Shown here: positions 35,691 through 47,339 of the stretch, in pieces
Layout of the letters: each line of letters opens with the position of its first letter
Numbering within the stretch: position 1 is the stretch's first letter
DNA from: Ampullaceana balthica
Lineage: Eukaryota > Mollusca > Gastropoda > Lymnaeidae
DNA length: 64,000 bases
Direction of reading: 5' to 3'
Assembly: GCA_944989445.1 (NCBI GenBank)
Contig: CALYLW010000331.1
Coordinates: 574,379 to 638,378 of the forward strand
The notes under the pieces: model-generated
What the model was told of the DNA's origin: nothing
Databases searched by the model: none
Seen by the model: the letters and a program-made list of their open reading frames with translations, nothing else
Made by a program: the position numbers and the translations under genes

Positions 35691-36432
35691 AACTTGATAC
35701 AGAACTTTCAATTATTTTATTTATTTTTATTTTATTCATTTATTTCCCTATTGAACAATTTTATGCGGCCGTTCCAAAAGAGTTCTTTTTGGTGCAGTAA
35801 TTTGGTGCACTGCTTTCTAAAAATAGTAGCGTCACGGACAGACATTACAGACAGACGTGACAGAGATTGCAAATTATGTATATTGATAATTGGGGCCGTC
35901 CGCCCGTTCATAAATGACGTCACGCGATTTCGGCCGATTTTTAACCTCCCTTCGCCCCCCCCCCTCGTCAAAAATCTTAGACCCCCCCCCTCTAATATTA
36001 CGTCACAAAGCTTTGACCCTACCACAGTGGCGGATTTAGCCATAGGGCAGGGGGTCGGCTTGCCCCCCCCCGCGCCCCTGTTGGGTCTAAAATGGCGCCC
36101 CCTAAAGACGCCCTCGATGAACACTAAAAAGGTGTCACTAGAGCAGAAAAAAAAGATTGCTAAACACGAAACTTCTAATCAACACCAAACTGCTTGCTAA
36201 ATATCGTATTTCAAATGATGAAACTGTAATATCTGGTTTAAATCTCGCATCTGAATTATCGGCGACAATTGATAAGGAAGTTAAGTCTGCACAATTATTT
36301 GCTTTAATTATTGATTCAACCATTAATATATCTAGAATTGATCAGATGTCAGTTTCTTTACGTTAATTTTTTAAAATCAGGACATGTTGTGGAAAGATTT
36401 ATAATTTATAGGCTTTTATACTTTAGTAAACA

Positions 36433-36675
36433 GTGGTTGGATAGTGAAGTCAATAGTGCGCTCGCCACACAAGCTGAGGGGCGTGGGATCTATCCCACGT
36501 TAAAGCCACAATAAAAATGGAATGATTAACGCTAAGAAAGTCCTCCACTGACCTGGAAGGGAGAGGAGGCGCCCACCAAGGTCTACCAAGCCCTGCCCCT
36601 AATATGTTCTAATGGAAACTTTAGGACCCCCTACGACCACCGGTTATGGGACTTATTTTTAATAAATAAATAAAT
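36433..36675 (+). repeat. tRNA-like SINE within the outer hAT
   Basis: GTGGTTGGATAGTGAAGTCA..TGCGCTCGCC resembles a tRNA-derived box A region, and GTGGGATCTATCCCACG a box B stem. The right end is TTATTTTTAATAAATAAATA. Transposase homology resumes after it. Confidence 0.5.
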
Positions 36676-37626
36676 TTTAAAAAAGCTTCCGCATTTGCTG
36701 AGATGATTTTAACGGAACTACAAAAGCGAAACATTGATTTCACACTCTGTCGAGGACAGGCATACTCTGGAATTAAGAGTGCCCTTCAAACACAAATGAA
36801 GAAACTTTCACCCAATTGTTGCGCCCATGTTTTGAATTTGGTTACTATCGAAGCAATGTCTGTAAACACTGATGTACAGTTGGTTTTCGGGACATCTTTA
36901 AGGTTGTATGCATGCCTTACGTCTAGTTTACCATGTCTACATACTCTTAAAGAACACTAGAAATCTCAATATAAATCAACAGTAGATACTCTGAAACGAC
37001 TTTCTTATACAAGATGTGCAAGTCGTAAGCATGCAGTTCATTCAGTTGTTGGATAATTCTCTGCTATTCTAGCCACACTTGATTCGGGGAAATCAACATA
37101 ATGTAAAAGAAGTGTCAGAGCAGAAGCTATGGGAAAACCTGTTTTTATAACAAAATATTCTTTTGTTTTTTCTGATGCTATTTGTACAAAAGTTATCTTT
37201 GTCTTATCAAACTACTTTCAACGCCTTTGGAAAACAATTGATCGATGTTGGAAGAAATAAGTTTATTGAAATGAGAAGCCATGAAGCTTTTGAAATTTAG
37301 AATGTAGATGTCAAATCATTTATTAACGAAAATTGTTCCAAACTAGATGTTAAAACAGAATTTAAAGAAAAGCGAATTGCAAAAAAAGAAAAGTATGGCA
37401 GGTGAACTTAGCAGAGATAAAATGGCTGATGATCCAACTACACTCTTTAAATCTGAAACGTACTTCACTATCATGGATACACTTGTAACACAAATAGATT
37501 ATCGATTTAATGACTTTTGGAGCACAGTTACTTATTTCTACTTTATTGATCCATCCCAAATGTCGGAAGAAAATAAAGATTATTTTAGAGTTTATGCAAA
37601 ATTTACAAACACGACATTAACCTTGA

Positions 37627-37917
37627 AGACGCGGTGGTCGAGTGGCAGCGCACTGGACTGTCGTACCGATGGTCACGGGTTCGAATCCGTGTGAAGGCAA
37701 TGGTTTGTTCCCGGGGCCTAGGGCGTCCCTGAGTCACCCCGCTCCTAATGGGTACCTAACACTGTAGTGTTAGGCGGCTGGGTAATGCGTGGAACCCACA
37801 AAGCCGTGGCCTGTGAATGCTGCATCACTTGCCAACAGATCATCTGTCATTGTCTGTGGACGCAACTATCTTCTGCATAGAAGGAGCGTCTGTATAGATA
37901 AGATAAGATAAGACAAG
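37627..37917 (+). repeat. tRNA-derived SINE
   Basis: The head reads GCGGTGGTCGAGTGGCAGCG (box A) and GGTCACGGGTTCGAATCCGT (box B). A body of about 150 bp follows, then the tail CTGCATAGAAGGAGCGTCTG and (GATAA)n. AAGACG flanks both sides and may be a short target duplication. It splits the outer hAT transposase reading. Confidence 0.85.
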
Positions 37918-38228
37918 ACGCCATCGTAGAATATGATACCTTCAAAGATTTGTATGTCCCATTAAATTACTATCCTCTTAGTGAAATACAAATTACAAAG
38001 GTTCAGCCATTCTTGACTGAAATAAATAACATCAGGTAAACCTAATTTGTCAATACTCTATAAAATTTACTTGGCTCTTCACTGTTAGCAGTGCTACTGC
38101 TGAAAGAAGTTTCAGTAGATTGAAACTTAACAAAAATTAACAAAAAACGAACGTCTGTCTTGATTCTTGATTTCAATTGAACGTAATCTAGCTGAGAATG
38201 TTGACTTTGAAATAACGATAAATCGTTT

Positions 38229-41200
38229 CAGTGGCGTAGCGAGGGGGGCAGGGGGCATATGTCCCCGGGCGCCACGTCAGGGGGCGCCAAATGAGTATTA
38301 AAACTCATTACTTAATTATATTTTGATGTAAACTATTGTATCCCAAATACGTTTGCAAGATTGAATTTTGGAGCTCCGAAAATATCTTCATTACAAACCA
38401 GTTGGCAAGCATGATTTAGGCGCCCCCATTGAGCGTTAAGGGGCGCCATTTTAATCATAAATAAATGACACATCCACAATGAAGAATTGCTGATGGCGTT
38501 AAAAAAAACAACATTGTTATATTGCTGGGATTGAGACTAAGGGAGCAGTAAGAGGCAAAGGCGATATTATTAATAGAACATATTCAATCAATGCAGAACC
38601 AATTTAAATTCTACTTTTGTGATTTTTAACGTTCAGTGACTTTTCGTGGGTGTCCAGACCTAATCTCGCACACCTTCACTCATCAAATAAAAAAAAGAGA
38701 TTAACATCGTAATTATACCAAATCATTGAACTGACCAGCGATACCACTTTAAATATGTTGCATCAGAAAGGGGGCTTAATGAAATTTTGAGTACTCCTAA
38801 CTGTCTCAGCTAGCTTTAAAAATACGTTTACTCTTTGCAACTTTGTGAAAGTGGATTTTCTGCATTGCTTACAATAAAAACAAAACATCGTTCGTACTAA
38901 ATAAACTAATATGGCAGTCTTTTTAATACAAACTACTGTTTATGACTTAAAGTTTTTTTTATAGTAAGCAAGTAGAATTAAATAAGAAGACTTTGAGACT
39001 AATATAAATGACATTTGTTCGTTACAAACGAAAGCAATTACAATGTTGTTTTTGGAGCACGCAAATCGTAGCATATTAGTATAGTTTTACTAACTAACAT
39101 GTATATTACTTATAGCTAGCTATATACACAGTATAATTATATTTAACTTTCCAGCACGGCAGTAGCGCGATTTTTAGTAGTGGTCCGTAGCTAAGACACA
39201 CATTTTTCAAGTGGTTATTGAATCTCAAATGGTTGAGAACCACTGGCTTACAGAATGGTTAATTCACGTCCCTTTGCTGCATGCTGTGACTCTTTTAAAA
39301 AAATTACTTCCCCAATCCCTCTGTGGAGGGAGTAAAGTGGGGAGAGGAGGGAAGGTCTCTCCTCTTACGGGCTTCCGTCGGTATGTCAAAGCAAGTTGGA
39401 TTCCTTTCATATGAAACAGCAGACACCGCCTCTCTTTCCTGTCTCTCTGTAATCAAACTTGTTGCTCAATATGATCCACTGTTAGAAAAACACCTACAAC
39501 ATGCCCGAGATAATCCAGGTTCAATATCTTATTTATCACCGGAAATCCAAAATGAATGTATCCACCTACTTACATCGACTTTAAGGAAACAGCTGTTGAA
39601 TGAAATACAAAAACAAAAAAATACTACGGTATCTTACTTGACTCAACATTCGATCTAGGACACTGGGAACAGTTTTCTCAAGTCATCAGATTTGTGGTTG
39701 TTGATTTTCAAACTAAAAAAGTAACCATCAAAGAATCATTTTTAGGTTTTGTACAGATACATTCCAAAGACGCAGCAAACCTGCTTGAAAGAGTTATCTT
39801 AGAAAAACTGGAATCTAATAGCATACCACTAACCGACTGTCGGTCACAATGTTATGACTATGCTGCTGTAATGACTGGTCATATATCCGGCCTTCAACAG
39901 CGAATATGTGCCAGAAATCACAGAGCATTGTGCATCAACTGTGAAAACTATAGCTTAAACTTAGCAAGAGTACACTCAGCTAAACAGCTTAGGAGCCAGT
40001 TACTATCACCTTGTTTTGGAACAGTTGAAAGTATAAATTTTTGTTTTCTCTCGTTCAACAACTCGTTGGGAAGAATTAAAAAGAGTTGTACCAATCACAA
40101 TGAAGAGGGAGTCTGAAACACGTTGGAGTGCACGATCAGAAGCTGTTAAAGTTATTTATGAGGACTAGATAAACTGGTAGGGCGGTTGTAAAAATTATTA
40201 GAACATACAAATATGACGCCTCACACTAGATGTGATGCAGAAGCTTTGCTGGTAGGTATATTAAACTTTAACTTCCTATTTTTGTTACATTTCTGGTACA
40301 TCATACTTGGGGAAAATTGATTGTGTCCAGAAACGGTTGCAGAATCCTACTGTGAATTTCAAGGAAGCAGCATCTGATCTTGAATCGCTTGAGTCAGAAA
40401 TTGTCAACATTCGTGATAATTTGAGCCAGGTTGCGGTAGACAATGGAAAAGAAGATACACAACTTTGGGAATCGAGGTTGACAGAAAGGATTAAACGACA
40501 TCGGAGGATGCCTGGAGAATTAACAAGAGATGCAGGACTTTCTGCTCTGCAGAAGAAGAAATTTCACGTGATATGAACAGCGTAATTGATAGACTCCAAA
40601 AAGATATATCTATACGGTTTTTACGTCTAAAAAACCTAAACAACAAATTTGGATTTTTACTAGACGTAAAAACTCTTCTTGCTGAGACAAAAATGTCGAT
40701 ACACTTCGTTAAAATTGCTTAGATTTTGGCTAATTTCTACGACACTGACGTCAATGGTGACGAATTGTGCACAGAAACCGGAGACTGAAAATGTTGCTCA
40801 GTAACCGGGCTGAAGTTCTACCTGAAACTCCTTTGGATCTTCTTGGTTTTATTGTTTCATATGGAGATGACGTATTTCCGAATCTGCGCATTTCACTTCA
40901 AATACTTCTAACAATTGCTGTTTCAACTGAAACTGTGAGCGGTCCTTCAGCAAACTGAAGCTTATTTTGTCTTATTTACGTGCTTCAATGGGACAAGATT
41001 GTATGAGTGATCTTGCACTCCTTAGCATCGAAAGAGTAACACTTGAGAATATTAATTTTGACAACGTGATTGACGTGTTTGCGCCATTCAAATCAAGGAG
41101 GATCAATTTTTGTAGATGTCTATTCGAGTCATGTATAATTAGTAGACTTTTTTTTCCAAATAAATAGAGAAATATTAGTCTGTATTCTATTTCATTAAAA

Positions 41201-41342
41201 TACCAAATGCTTCAAAAAATGAACCATATAAACCGTAAAATTTCAATTATTTTTTTTTGGGGGGGGGGAATCTTTCGGTCCGACAAGGGGCGCAGATTTT
41301 GTGTCATGTCCCCGGGCGCACATAACCCTAGCTACGCCACTG
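38229..41342 (+). mobile_element. Inner hAT transposon (ZMYM1-like) with perfect target duplication
   Basis: The ends are CAGTGGCGTAGCGAGG and CTAGCTACGCCACTG, flanked by AATCGTTT on both sides. Transposase pieces on the plus strand: 39323-39658, 39694-40116 (FLGFVQIHSKDAANLLERVI, CRSQCYDYAAVMTGHISGLQ), 40307-40576, and 40967-41167 ending LALLSIERVTLENINFDNVI, the usual hAT C-terminus. Several frameshifts. It is the youngest layer of the nest, since its target duplication is still exact. Confidence 0.9.
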
Positions 41343-41399
41343 AATCGTTTTGCTTCAATGAGATTACGTAGAAAGCAATTTATATAGGGTTCAGGGCTC

Positions 41400-41560
41400 T
41401 ATCTTATCTTATCTGTTACAGACGCTCCTTCTATACAGAAGACGTTTGCGCCCTATTCTTATCGATGGTTTGTGTTTAGTAATGCATTCTTATTAGAGTT
41501 TAAAATGTTTAATTAAGGAACTTATAATCGTTGTTTGTGTAAAGTTCATTGATTTTCCCA
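41400..41560. repeat. Copy of the shared LINE/SINE tail
   Basis: TCTGTTACAGACGCTCCTTC and TATACAGAAGACGTTTGCGC match, inverted, the SINE tail at 37.85 kb and the LINE end at 43.68 kb. Confidence 0.6.
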
Positions 41561-43260
41561 AAGCTTGATGCTCAAACTTCCAGTGATAAATTATCTTTTT
41601 TTAATTCTGAAGCAAATTGTTTAGTTTATTTATAAGTATAATATTATTGGCACTCTTTGTGTGTGTGTGTTACTAATCCTGACCAATCCGCTCCACCAAA
41701 GTCTCCTCGATTTTCATTATTTGTAGCATCAGAGTACCTGGTCTTAAACTGAACTATTTTGTCAGCTAAAATTCTCATTTCATTCTTTCAGATAGAAAAC
41801 TATTACAAGAAATAAAAACAGTAGCTCTTAAAATTTTATTAATTTTTTTTTAAAAAACGTTTAAAAAAAAAGTTTTTGACTATAAATCCTTTATGTACGA
41901 GAAATAACTAAAAGAATGTTCATTATAATACGCAGTGCAAGACAATCCAAAAATACAAAATGGTTGTTATGTGTCGTAAAACATGTTTAATATAATGCGC
42001 ACCGATCAGGAACATGTTTTTTAAAAAGTATTGTCAATAAAATACGCACCTTATTGCGCAACAGAAAGGTTGTTCAATATAATACGCACCGCGACACTTC
42101 ATCTCAAAAAAATAACATGATACACAGCGATAAATTAAATAATCTAAAAAATTCAAGAATTTAATTATAGTACATGCGATCGATCTGAAATTTTGATACA
42201 TCGTTTTTAACATTGGCACAAAACTGCCTGCAAAATTTCAGCTCGCTAGCTTATGAGGAAGTGGGTTAAACATCGATCCAAAGTTTTGGCGACAAGCAAA
42301 CAAGGGCTCAAACAGACAGACACCACGAGTTAATATAAAGGATTTAAAAATAAGTTGTTCTCTTTGCAACTAAGTTCATAATATACTGTCATCTTTTTAT
42401 CCTACATATGATTTATGCATATAATATGTATATGATTTCTTTAATTATTTAGGACTTTTATTATTTATTAACATTTTTAACATTAAATTATATTTTGCTT
42501 TCATTTGCGACCTGAATATAAAGCAATTGTTTGTATATTGAAGAGATTCATTGCAATGGTTTGATGTAAACAAACATTATATTAAATAATGTACTTTGAA
42601 TGATCAACGCAGCATTTATTATTTAACACTTGGTTATTTGTTTCAGTTACTGTCACTGCTATTTATGGCTAGCTGAACAAACTGATGAGTCATCTTGCAG
42701 ATAGTACAACAAACTATTGGAGGCCTATAAAAATTTAATCAAACTCTACCTCATTATCAAAACATAATAAGTTTATAGTCTTTGGGCTATGAACTTATTA
42801 TGCTGAGTTTTCTACGTTAAAGTCTGCTTTGATATTCAGCAATTAAAAGTGAACACAAAGGATTATGAAAAATTTAGATTTTGTCACAAATAACAGCTCC
42901 CAAATTAACTACCATTTTCATAAATTCAATCGATTAACCAAATCTACTTAAGACTAGATGTTTCTTTTTGTCTAGCAAGTTGCCACAGGGGTCCTAATAA
43001 AATGTATGTAACATAAACAACACACATTAGATTTCATATTTGAGACTGCAACAGTCTCTTAAGATGAAAACTTATAAAGTAAATCTCAAGTGAGCAGAAA
43101 TGTTGTTGTTTTTTTCAACATAAAATATAGCAAAAAGAGTGAATCTCATATTACATTTCTAATCTTTATTGCAGAACGAGCAATTTAAACAAATTAATTT
43201 TATTTTCCATTTCAGCACCTAGAAATATTTGTACTAAGTGAATGAATAAAAAAAAATTGC
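41561..43260. other. Non-coding part of the outer hAT, nothing else recognised
   Basis: AT-rich sequence. A piece near 42230-42350 (TGCAAAATTTCAGCTCGCTA, CAAACAGACAGACACC) looks like a short retroposon tail. No gene. Confidence 0.35.
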
Positions 43261-43669
43261 GGCGCACCCTGAAATTCTCCTGCCCCCCCCCCACGCAGAC
43301 AAACCTAAATCCGCCACTGCCCTACCCCCTGAAAGCCGTATTTTCTAATTGAAAATTAGCCTGTTGTAAATTACTTATTTTCCATTTAACTATGTATTTA
43401 GTGTAAAGCTGCACTCTAATAACGTAACACGTGTGAAGCCATTGAAAACGTCATTAAATAAATTGAAAGCAATCAAATATTTAAGTGGAGCTTTTATTTA
43501 AAGTAGCGCGTTTTGATGTAACGTCACATTTTTACCCCCCCCCCATTTTTTTGTCACACATCGTCACAAATGCTCGACCCCCTCCCCCACTAGACGCGTG
43601 ACCCACGTGACGTCATTTATGGACGGTCCCATTATCATTATGATTATTGTGTGTGAATGTGTGTCTGTA

Positions 43670-44480
43670 TGTGTTGCAGACGCTCCTTCTATACAGAAGA
43701 ATATCGCGTCCTCTGCGTATCCATGGTTTTTGTCTAGTCTTGTATTTTTATTAGAGTTTTGTCTTTGTCTTACTTATATAGATGGTTCTTCTACACAGAA
43801 GATTATTACGTTCACAGACCAGTTTTAAATGTTGATAAAGTGTTGGTTTTCTCGTTTCCTCAGGCAACCCATTCCACGCCCGAATTTCGGACGGGAAGGG
43901 CGAGAATTCGTTTGTGTTTGTTCTTGCATAGGGAATAAGAAAAGTGTTTTTATCCCTATGTGTATTTGAGGGTTGTATTAAGTTATCTTTGTGTTGCATT
44001 TCTAAGTTAGAATTAATTGCCTTATGTACTATTACTACTGTGCTCTTTTTTCTTCTATCATCTAGTGCAGTGATGAGTGATCAGCAACCTTTTGAAACGG
44101 AAGAGCCAAAAGTTACAATTTACAACATTTTACAGTTTTTAGCGACCCACTAACATGAGTTTTGAAAATAAAATAATGCAATTATTAATATTTGCCTATG
44201 GAACTAGAGAGCCGCACCTTGATATCGAAAGAGTCGCATGCGGCTCGTGAGCCGCAGGTTGCCAACCCCTGTTCTAGTGTTTTAATGTTTAATGTTAACT
44301 AATGGTGTTATTCTTGTCAGTTTTTAATATTCTCCAGTAATGAATCTGGCAGCTCTTTTTTTTTAAAATCTGTTTCTAGTTGTTCAATGTTTTCTTTGTT
44401 GGATTGCTTCCATACAGAAGGTGCATATTCTATTATAGGTCTCGCCAAAGTGAAGTAGCATTCATCCTTCCCAGTCATAT
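43670..44480 (-). pseudogene. LINE 3' end (reverse-transcriptase C-terminus and tail), split by a MITE
   Basis: On the minus strand, about 44470-44350 reads LARPIIEYAPSVWKQSNKEN. Past the MITE, 43999-43751 reads THRDKNTFLIPYARTNTNEF, SEIRAWNGLPEETRKP, the standard CR1/L2/Jockey-type C-terminus. The 3' UTR ends in TTCTGTATAGAAGGAGCGTC, the tail also carried by the SINE at 37.6 kb. Confidence 0.75.
44068..44271. mobile_element. hAT-type MITE inserted in the LINE
   Basis: The left end is CAGTGATGAGTGATCAGCAA and the right end GCAGGTTGCCAACCCCTG, with target duplication ATCTAGTG / TTCTAGTG (7 of 8). It is 204 bp, with no coding capacity. Confidence 0.8.
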
Positions 44481-44768
44481 ATATCTTTCTTTTTAAAATC
44501 TGCTGTGAAGATAAATGCTGACAATGAGCATACTCAATTTAATGAGAATAATTAGTGAGTTCTTATTTTCTTTAGCCTGGGGACATTCAGACATGTCTTA
44601 AATGGAAATATATAGAATGTTTTGCAGCATTCAAAATTATTTATGTAGTGCGTGCAAATTTTTAAGTCAGGAAAGCCCGTCAACTGCATGTTACAAGCTG
44701 TAAGTCTAGTTATCTTGAAAAGAAGGGCTGGTTTAGCAACATGATTTTTTTTTCTGGAAACACAGCGG

Positions 44769-44996
44769 ATGAGGGCATGTCTGACCTGGCAGGTTAAAAT
44801 TAATGAGAAGGCGTATCAATTCCATGCATATTCAGACGCTCTTGATAGGGGCACTGTGCAGCTCGGAATACATGTCTGCAGTGTGGATGACTTGTTTGAA
44901 TTGATGGAGAAGTTGCACACATTGATTCCAATACATGACCCATTTCACTACCCAGATCTACCATCTCTTTGCAGCAATATTATTATGGAACATTAG
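44769..44996 (+). other. Unrecognised 75-codon open frame
   Basis: It reads MRACLTWQVKINEKAYQFHA and later DDLFELMEKLHTLIPIHDPF. The composition looks protein-like, but no family is recognised and no splice sites are obvious. It could be a retroposed fragment or part of a transposon. Confidence 0.25.
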
Positions 44997-45249
44997 CCGA
45001 CAGGGCAATACCAATGATGAAGCTGAAAGGAAAAAGGATTAGTGGCATATGTTTATGAAAAAAAAACTGGAAGACAAAGATGGCGCAGGTGATTGCTCTA
45101 AACATTATGCATCAGTCTTTTGCAGTAAATGCCTGAAGTTTTTCAATTTTAACGTTAAATACATCTATACAATCAGATTTAGTGGCTTGGAACTCTGGCA
45201 GTTTTAAAATTATGTATCTTTAAAGATACATGTTTTAAAGTAAGTTCCT

Positions 45250-45512
45250 TCAAATCAAATAACTTGTTGCAGATCCTTCCAAAGAACTGGTTGTCAGTGA
45301 TATAATTTTATTTCTTAACTCCCTGGAACTGGAAGCCGATGGAGGTCCTTTAGGGCGGGTCTGATGTTTCCAGATTTCTTCATCTTTATTACAACGCATT
45401 CTGCAGTACTTTGTACCTTCTGGAGTCTCTCAAGCTGGTTTAGAGGTTGTTGATTCCAACATGCTACTATTGCAGTAGTTAAACCTAGATTTGATTAGCG
45501 AGACTTCTAAGA
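45250..45512. repeat. Interspersed repeat remnant
   Basis: GGAACTGGAAGCCGATGGAG, TACTTTGTACCTTCTGGAGT and TGCAGTAGTTAAACCTAGAT read like an inverted LINE coding or tail segment. Borders are not defined. Confidence 0.35.
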
Positions 45513-45514
45513 TA

Positions 45515-46416
45515 CAGTGGAACCTCTCATAACGAGCATAATTCGTTCCAGAATCTTACTCGTTAAACGAAACACTCGTTAAACGAAACAATTTTTCCCA
45601 TACAAATCAATGTAAAATACGATAATGCGTTCCGTGCTGAAGAAAATTATACACATTGTTTTAAAAATGTTATTAACATTTATTCAAATAAAATCACTTA
45701 TGAATTAAGAAGTGTAGCAACTTGGAATACAATTTAGATTTGAACCCAAAAAAAAAGTAATTAAAAATAAGAATTTAGGAGAAATAATTAATCCTTTTCA
45801 CTAGAATACTGTCTAAAGTCTTTAGTAAAGAAATTTGTTTTTGCCGACGCTTCAAAATTAGACGAAAATGTGTCACGACATTATCATTGAATAAATTTAT
45901 TGCACGAATAGCCACCTCCTTATTAGGGTGATGCGTCATAATGTACGATGCAACAGTTTCCCCTGCTTTCAGCATTTCTCTTATTGCGCTAGATTAGAAG
46001 ATTGTTGCTTATCAATGAGTTTACGTTTCATTTCAAAATTTATTTTTTATCTCTTAATTTGTCTTTTTGTGTTTTTTTCTTCGAAGATATTTTAGCCCCG
46101 GTTATTACACTTTGCACATGAAAAAAATACGAATACTGTCTGAATAAGAAATTTGTAAAAATAAAATAAAAATAATAATAATAAACTGGTGATCACACAC
46201 GAAAACAATACGCTAACAGACCGAGTGATAAAGACAGACTAATGAATCGGTGCGGAGGTCCCGGCTCAAATATGAATGTCGGGAAAAAGGGACTTCCCTT
46301 TTCTGCGTAACGCGTTATGCGAAATGTCGTTCTTTAAGGGAGCAACTTCTTCACATTTGTTTGCTGTTATGCGAATTACTCGTTATGAGATGTGCTCGTT
46401 ATGAGAGGTTCCATTG
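45515..46416 (-). mobile_element. Tigger/pogo-like element with transposase C-terminal fragment
   Basis: The ends are CAGTGGAACCTCTCATAACG and CGTTATGAGAGGTTCCATTG, flanked by TA. The minus-strand frame 45975-45775 reads ILKRRQKQISLLKTLDSILV, the Tigger transposase C-terminus (RQKQ.SL..F). Most of the transposase is deleted. The family differs from the pogo-like pair at 991 and 53174. Confidence 0.85.
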
Positions 46417-46419
46417 TAG

Positions 46420-47339
46420 CTCTTATAAGATGCAGACGATCTTAACCCAGGGCACGTATACGACAGAAAAAAGCCCTGACCACAGCACTTCCATTTCATC
46501 CCAGTGGATCTCTTCACTTATACTGATCGATTCTGCATCAACCGCTTCCATCCAAACTCAGATGCATCAACGAAACAAAGTTCCTGCCATTGCTAGCTCT
46601 TCAATTCAAGTCATTCAAGTGTCTAATAGATAATTTGCTGAACTAGACCCACATGAACAAGTTCTAAGCTAGTAGCCTTATACTTATAAGCATTTGGTTT
46701 AAAAGAAAAAAAACATAATGTGGAAATATTCGTTTCCAAATTTAATAATATTTGTTGTTGTTGTTGTTTTATTATGTGATTCTAATGTTGAAAATACACT
46801 TTTATGTCATCTATATTTTTATGCTTACATTAGTGAGATTAATATTTCTGCTCTTATTTTAAATCATTTCATCATCAAAATTTGGACAGGTACCTGGGCA
46901 GCTTTTTCAAAAATATTAACAGCCCTACTTACAATAACTTTAAACAAACATGTGGCTTTTGTGGTTCATACCAGTATCCAAATGTATATAAATTTAAAAG
47001 TAATCACATTATCCAGTTTATTTTATTTATCTATTTATTTTTTATTATTTTATTATTTTTTTTTGTTGTCTGGAAAATTATGTAAATTATTATTTTTTAA
47101 AAAAAACTAGAACTCAGTTATGTTTTATTTTTAAACCAATTTTAGAGGGTCAATTTTTAAATTTTTTACTTTATTATTCATCAGAGTATGAATTGAACAA
47201 GAATTGGTACCCCACCAGGGAATCAGATTTTGTGAGCAAACGGGATATCGAGGAAAGGGAATCAACCCAGAACAGGAGCCCATTATGCAACAGGATCATA
47301 TGGGGTATGTGATCCAATCGAAGTATGGGACTGTAACTG
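46420..47339. other. No supported gene
   Basis: Open frames at 46718-47110 are driven by T-rich sequence. The stretch at 47204-47330 reads GYRGKGINPEQEPIMQQDHM on the plus strand, faintly like a G-patch motif, but it has no exon borders and runs into the hAT remnant. Confidence 0.25.

Larger units (their letters stand above)
36025..43319 (+). mobile_element. hAT transposon (ZMYM1-like), itself interrupted by a SINE and another hAT
   Basis: The ends are CAGTGGCGGATTTAGCC and TAAATCCGCCACTG, with target duplication CCCTACCA / CCCTACCC. Transposase fragments on the plus strand: LALIIDSTINISRIDQMSVS (36290-36360), RGQAYSGIKSALQTQMKKLS (36760 onward), VDPTTL-like part at 37420, and SSATAERSFSRLK at about 38090-38130, which is the hAT C-terminal signature. 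Stops, frameshifts and insertions make it dead. Confidence 0.85.
35892..43630. mobile_element. Outermost inverted-repeat element enclosing two hATs
   Basis: GGGGCCGTCCGCCCGTTCAT..AAATGACGTCACG at the left is mirrored by CGTGACGTCATTTATGGACG..GTCCC at the right. Subterminal C-runs with TACGTCACAAAG / GTAACGTCACATTTTTACC also mirror each other. With the inner elements removed this would be a MITE of about 440 bp. Its superfamily is not clear to me. Confidence 0.7.

Noticed and set aside
35732..36124. 130-residue minus-strand frame
   Set aside because: It runs across transposon termini and C/G runs at two nested element borders, with no protein features.
37629..37692. tRNA gene on the plus strand
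   Set aside because: Box A and B are present, but it continues directly into a SINE body and a shared tail with a GATAA repeat, so it is a SINE head.
46718..47110. 130-residue plus-strand frame with membrane-like stretches
   Set aside because: The hydrophobic content comes from long T-runs; no start context or family.
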